From IMG/VR virus record IMGVR_UViG_3300010370_000221, positions 1 through 25,360 of that record: a stretch of 25,360 nt of DNA. One strand, given 5' to 3'. Under the pieces are notes generated by a model. It was not told the origin of the DNA. It saw only the letters and a list, made by a program, of their open reading frames with translations, and searched no databases. Shown here piece after piece: positions 23,389 through 25,360 of this stretch (its first letter is position 1; every line of letters starts with the position of its first letter). Both the position numbers and the translations under genes were made by a program. The DNA comes from a virus.

Positions 23389-23416
23389 AGACCCCCCGCA
23401 AGGGGGTCTTTTTTTA
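23389..23416 (+). terminator. Intrinsic terminator
   Basis: AGACCCCC pairs with GGGGGTCT (8 bp) around CGCAA, followed by six T. It closes the H1-like gene. Confidence 0.9.
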
Positions 23417-23424
23417 TCTAAATA
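23417..23424 (+). promoter_or_regulatory. Late-promoter-like octamer TCTAAATA
   Basis: CTAAATA core placed right after a terminator and 22 nt before the ATG at 23446, the same arrangement as the TATAAATA boxes. Confidence 0.55.
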
Positions 23425-23445
23425 TGTGTAAAGAATAATAATTCA

Positions 23446-23883
23446 ATGGTTGACTATGAAAACCCTTGGACCTACAATGGAAAAGTATTTGGTTCAAGTG
23501 ATATTCAGGATTATTTTGGTTTTGTATACCATATTCATTGCCATAAAACTGGTCGCAGTTATATTGGTAGAAAATATTTCTGGAGTTTCCGCAAGAAGGG
23601 AGCAAGTAGTAGACGAACTAAGATGGAGTCTGACTGGAAAAAATACTATGGATCATGTCCAGAACTCAAGGAGGATGTAACAAAATATGGTAGGGAGAAT
23701 TTTACGCGCACTATTTTATCTTTACATAAAACAAAGGGCAAAACAAACTTTGAAGAGACCAGACAACTCTTCTTCCACAATGTCCTTACAGAAGGACTTG
23801 ACGATGGAACCCCCGCCTACTACAATAGCAACATCCTCAGTAGATACTACCGAAAAGATTATTATGACAGAGGCGACGACTGA
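23446..23883 (+). CDS. GIY-YIG-type endonuclease
   Basis: The 145-residue product has the GIY-YIG fold markers: GFVYHI (25-30, the GIY strand), SYIGRK (38-43, the YIG strand with the catalytic Arg42) and Glu103/Glu104 in NFEETRQL, the probable metal-binding glutamate. The W...YYGSCPELKEDV...YGRENFTRTIL pattern is typical of the phage-encoded subgroup. These enzymes cleave DNA. They include homing endonucleases (T4 Seg family) but also conserved phage nucleases. It carries no recognisable DNA-binding extension (NUMOD), so it is a bare nuclease domain. A TCTAAATA octamer and terminator lie upstream. The next gene starts inside its 3' end. Confidence 0.82.
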   Translation: MVDYENPWTYNGKVFGSSDIQDYFGFVYHIHCHKTGRSYIGRKYFWSFRKKGASSRRTKMESDWKKYYGSCPELKEDVTKYGRENFTRTILSLHKTKGKTNFEETRQLFFHNVLTEGLDDGTPAYYNSNILSRYYRKDYYDRGDD

Positions 23884-24064
23884 ACAAATTGTAGCGTATG
23901 TTTATGATTGGGCGATGGGTAAAATTCAACCAGCACTAACTAAAAGCGGTGATAGTGAAGAATTTAAAAATGCCATGGCAATTGCAAACGAATTTGAAGA
24001 ATGGATTGATGCCGAATCATTAGGTATTGAAGACATTGAGATTATGTCTATTGAAAGGTATTGA
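23864..24064 (+). CDS. Small acidic hypothetical protein, 66 residues
   Basis: The product MTEATTEQIVAYVYDWAMGK continues as an acidic helical protein (EEFKNAMAIANEFEEWIDAE, IEDIEIMSIERY). I know no function. Two starts are possible. The ATG at 23864 overlaps the GIY-YIG gene by 20 nt and gives the compact helical protein. The ATG at 23804 adds 20 low-complexity residues (MEPPPTTIATSSVDTT) and has a GAAGGA 7 nt upstream, which could be a ribosome-binding site or just coding sequence of the upstream gene. I favour 23864. It ends 52 nt before the next ATG, with an inverted repeat and late promoter between. Confidence 0.65.
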   Translation: MTEATTEQIVAYVYDWAMGKIQPALTKSGDSEEFKNAMAIANEFEEWIDAESLGIEDIEIMSIERY

Positions 24065-24071
24065 TCTTTAC

Positions 24072-24103
24072 AAACACTAAAATATAAATATCTTAGTGTT
24101 TTT
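24072..24103 (+). other. Hairpin with late promoter in its loop, T tail
   Basis: AAACACTAA (24072-24080) and TTAGTGTTT (24093-24101) form a 9-bp AT-rich stem. The 12-nt loop contains TATAAATA (24083-24090). Two more T follow the second arm, so it could be a weak terminator for the upstream gene that also holds the promoter of the next. Confidence 0.55.
24083..24090 (+). promoter_or_regulatory. Late promoter TATAAATA (in hairpin loop)
   Basis: Exact late box 26 nt before the ATG at 24116, lying within the loop of a 9-bp inverted repeat. Confidence 0.75.
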
Positions 24104-24115
24104 GAGAAATATCCA

Positions 24116-24787
24116 ATGACCCTAGATCTTCATAACTTTTTTAAATTTTATGATGATAGTAATGCGAATCATGTAGCAGCAGTACAGTGGTTAGAGGATA
24201 ACCTTCCTGCTGAGTTTATGGATGACTCAGAGACTGACTGGATTGGAATGTTCAGAACAAAACCTCCAACTCCAGAAGTTCTCGCCGTTCCATACTTCAA
24301 CCAAGTAGATAATTACAGAGATGCACATAGAACTTGTAACAGTTCATCGTGCGCTATGTGTCTTGCGTTCCTCAAGCCAGGAAGCATCAAAGGCGACGAT
24401 GAGTACGTTAAGAAAGTATTTGCGATTGGCGACACGACTGACCATGCGGTACAAACAAAGGTACTTGCAGGTTATGGTGTTAAGTCACACTTTAGCTACA
24501 ATCTTTCTTTTGCTGACATTGATAAGAGTCTTGATGCTGGGAAACCTGTCGTTATTGGTATCTTGCATCGCGGTTCTTTATCTGCACCTACTGGTGGGCA
24601 CATGTGTGTAGTCATTGGTAAGACTCCAGATGGCAAGGGATATTATGTCAATGATCCATATGGTTCACTCAACGATAACTATACTGGTCCAGTGACAAAT
24701 GGCAAGAAGACCATTTACACCAAAGCAGTTCTCAAGCATCGCTGGTGCCCAGGTGGCAACGATGGTTGGGGTCGTATTTTTGACTGA
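24116..24787 (+). CDS. C39-like cysteine peptidase with N-terminal LHNFFKFYD module
   Basis: The 223-residue product has two parts. Residues 1-47 (LDLHNFFKFYDDSN..HVAAVQWLEDNLP..F..D..DW) are nearly the same as the start of the next protein, a lysozyme. Residues 57-223 look like a C39-type papain-fold peptidase: VPYFNQVDN, nucleophile Cys74 (RTCNSSSCAM), His162 (TGGHMCVVIG) and Asp180 (VNDPYGS). Such domains cleave peptides or peptidoglycan stems. No signal peptide is visible. Beside a lysozyme and with a shared N-terminal module, it is more likely a virion- or wall-targeted hydrolase than a housekeeping peptidase; this is inference. The late TATAAATA at 24083 drives it. Confidence 0.78.
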   Translation: MTLDLHNFFKFYDDSNANHVAAVQWLEDNLPAEFMDDSETDWIGMFRTKPPTPEVLAVPYFNQVDNYRDAHRTCNSSSCAMCLAFLKPGSIKGDDEYVKKVFAIGDTTDHAVQTKVLAGYGVKSHFSYNLSFADIDKSLDAGKPVVIGILHRGSLSAPTGGHMCVVIGKTPDGKGYYVNDPYGSLNDNYTGPVTNGKKTIYTKAVLKHRWCPGGNDGWGRIFD

Positions 24788-24806
24788 TTACTAAAGGAGA
24801 AAAACA

Positions 24807-25360
24807 ATGGCAAGAATCGATTTACACAACTTCTTCAAGTTTTATGACGAGAAGAATCCTAATCACGTCAAAGCAGTTCAATGGTTAGAAGATAATCTCC
24901 CAGTTAAGTTCCTTGAGGACAATGTAGATTGGGCAGAAATTTATCGCGGAAAAAAGACTAGTGCTGCACCAGCCCCTGCCGCTGCTGCAGCTCCTGTAAC
25001 TGGTGGTGATGATGTCCCACAAATGGGCATCAAATTAATAAAGGAGTTTGAAGGATGCCATCTCAAGGCATATCCTGATCCCCTAACTGGTGGACTTCCA
25101 ATCACAATTGGTTGGGGTTCCACTCGTAAGAAGGATGGTTCAGCATTCAAACTTGGCGATACACTCACCCAACAGGAAGCAGACGCACTTCTTATTGAAC
25201 AATGTAAGAAGGAGTTTCTTCCAGCATTACGCAAAATCCCACATTGGAATGAAATGTCAGATGGAAAAAGAGGCGCTCTTCTCAGCTTTGCTTATAATCT
25301 CGGCGCTGGTTTCTACGGTGGTGATAACTTTAATACTATTACTAAACGCCTGAAGAATAA
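24807..25360 (+). CDS. GH24 (T4-type) lysozyme with N-terminal LHNFFKFYD module, 3' end outside window
   Basis: The frame is open to the window edge, giving 184 residues so far. The ATG at 24807 follows AAAGGAGA, 6 nt upstream, the strongest ribosome-binding site in this part. Residues 1-47 repeat the module of the preceding peptidase. An Ala/Pro-rich linker follows (about 53-63). Then the GH24 domain starts: Glu82 (KEFEGCHLKAYPD) with Asp91 nine positions on, the same spacing as T4 lysozyme E11/D20, and Thr100 in PITIGWG. It cleaves the NAM-NAG bond of peptidoglycan. The domain ends (LLSFAYNLGAGFYGGDNFNTI...) just before the edge. It could be the lysis endolysin or a virion-associated lysozyme. 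Confidence 0.88.
   Translation, partial: MARIDLHNFFKFYDEKNPNHVKAVQWLEDNLPVKFLEDNVDWAEIYRGKKTSAAPAPAAAAAPVTGGDDVPQMGIKLIKEFEGCHLKAYPDPLTGGLPITIGWGSTRKKDGSAFKLGDTLTQQEADALLIEQCKKEFLPALRKIPHWNEMSDGKRGALLSFAYNLGAGFYGGDNFNTITKRLKN

Noticed and set aside
23804-24064. Longer start (ATG 23804) for the small acidic protein
   Set aside because: It adds a low-complexity Pro/Thr leader fully inside the GIY-YIG gene. The GAAGGA upstream is also coding sequence there. Kept only as an alternative.
1-25360. CRISPR arrays, insertion sequences, rRNA
   Set aside because: No regularly spaced repeats, transposase-like ORFs with terminal inverted repeats, or rRNA-like sequence was seen on reading both strands.

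Overview
The window reads as a piece of a T4-like cyanomyovirus, a marine Synechococcus or Prochlorococcus phage. All genes lie on the + strand, packed with short ATGA-type overlaps, and the DNA is AT-rich. The T4 core set is present: UvsX recombinase, gp41 helicase, gp61 primase and NrdA/NrdB. With it come genes typical of cyanophages: MazG, GT25 glycosyltransferases, Ala/Lys-rich virion proteins and TATAAATA-type late promoters. No photosynthesis gene is present. No stretch of 300 bases lacks a gene; the longest is the roughly 200 bases before the primase, which hold a late-promoter octamer, an inverted repeat and a possible 45-codon ORF.

Layout. (1) 1-1697: 3' end of uvsX and the gp41 replicative helicase. 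(2) 1699-10036: an accessory cassette, visibly more AT-rich than its flanks. It holds a 2OG-Fe(II) oxygenase, a sulfotransferase, a very short DegT-type aminotransferase, five tandem GT25-like glycosyltransferases, a glycine/inosamine-type amidinotransferase and a nucleotide-sugar dehydrogenase. (3) 10074-11270: MazG, a second 2OG oxygenase (Asp/Asn beta-hydroxylase type) and tRNA-Leu(UAG). (4) 11300-17406: mostly late genes, including an unknown 360-residue protein with a nuclease-like motif, cyanophage virion proteins, small membrane proteins and a coiled-coil/transmembrane candidate lysis accessory. (5) 17604-22096: primase and class Ia ribonucleotide reductase, which supply primers and dNTPs to the gp41/UvsX machinery. 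(6) 22157-25360: an H1-like Ala/Lys-rich protein, a GIY-YIG nuclease, a small unknown protein, a C39-like peptidase and a GH24 lysozyme that runs off the window. The last two share the same N-terminal module.

How the genes may work together. The cassette appears to be a surface- or protein-decorating pathway. The dehydrogenase would make a uronic acid nucleotide sugar, the aminotransferase would install an amine, the amidinotransferase could convert it to a guanidino group, the sulfotransferase could sulfate, and the GT25 enzymes would transfer sugars. The five GT25 copies fall into two subgroups. Copies 3 and 5 keep all signature motifs, copy 1 is intermediate, and copies 2 and 4 have lost them while keeping the rest of the domain. 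That is the pattern expected of enzyme/pseudoenzyme pairs, and it is the strongest novelty candidate here. The substrate (host LPS, virion protein or small molecule) cannot be told from sequence.

Regulation. Ten NNWAAATA-like octamers (TATAAATA, CATAAATA, GATAAATA, AATAAATA, TCTAAATA, ACTAAATA) sit 20-42 nt upstream of start codons, and three follow intrinsic terminators directly. These late transcription units are interleaved with replication genes.
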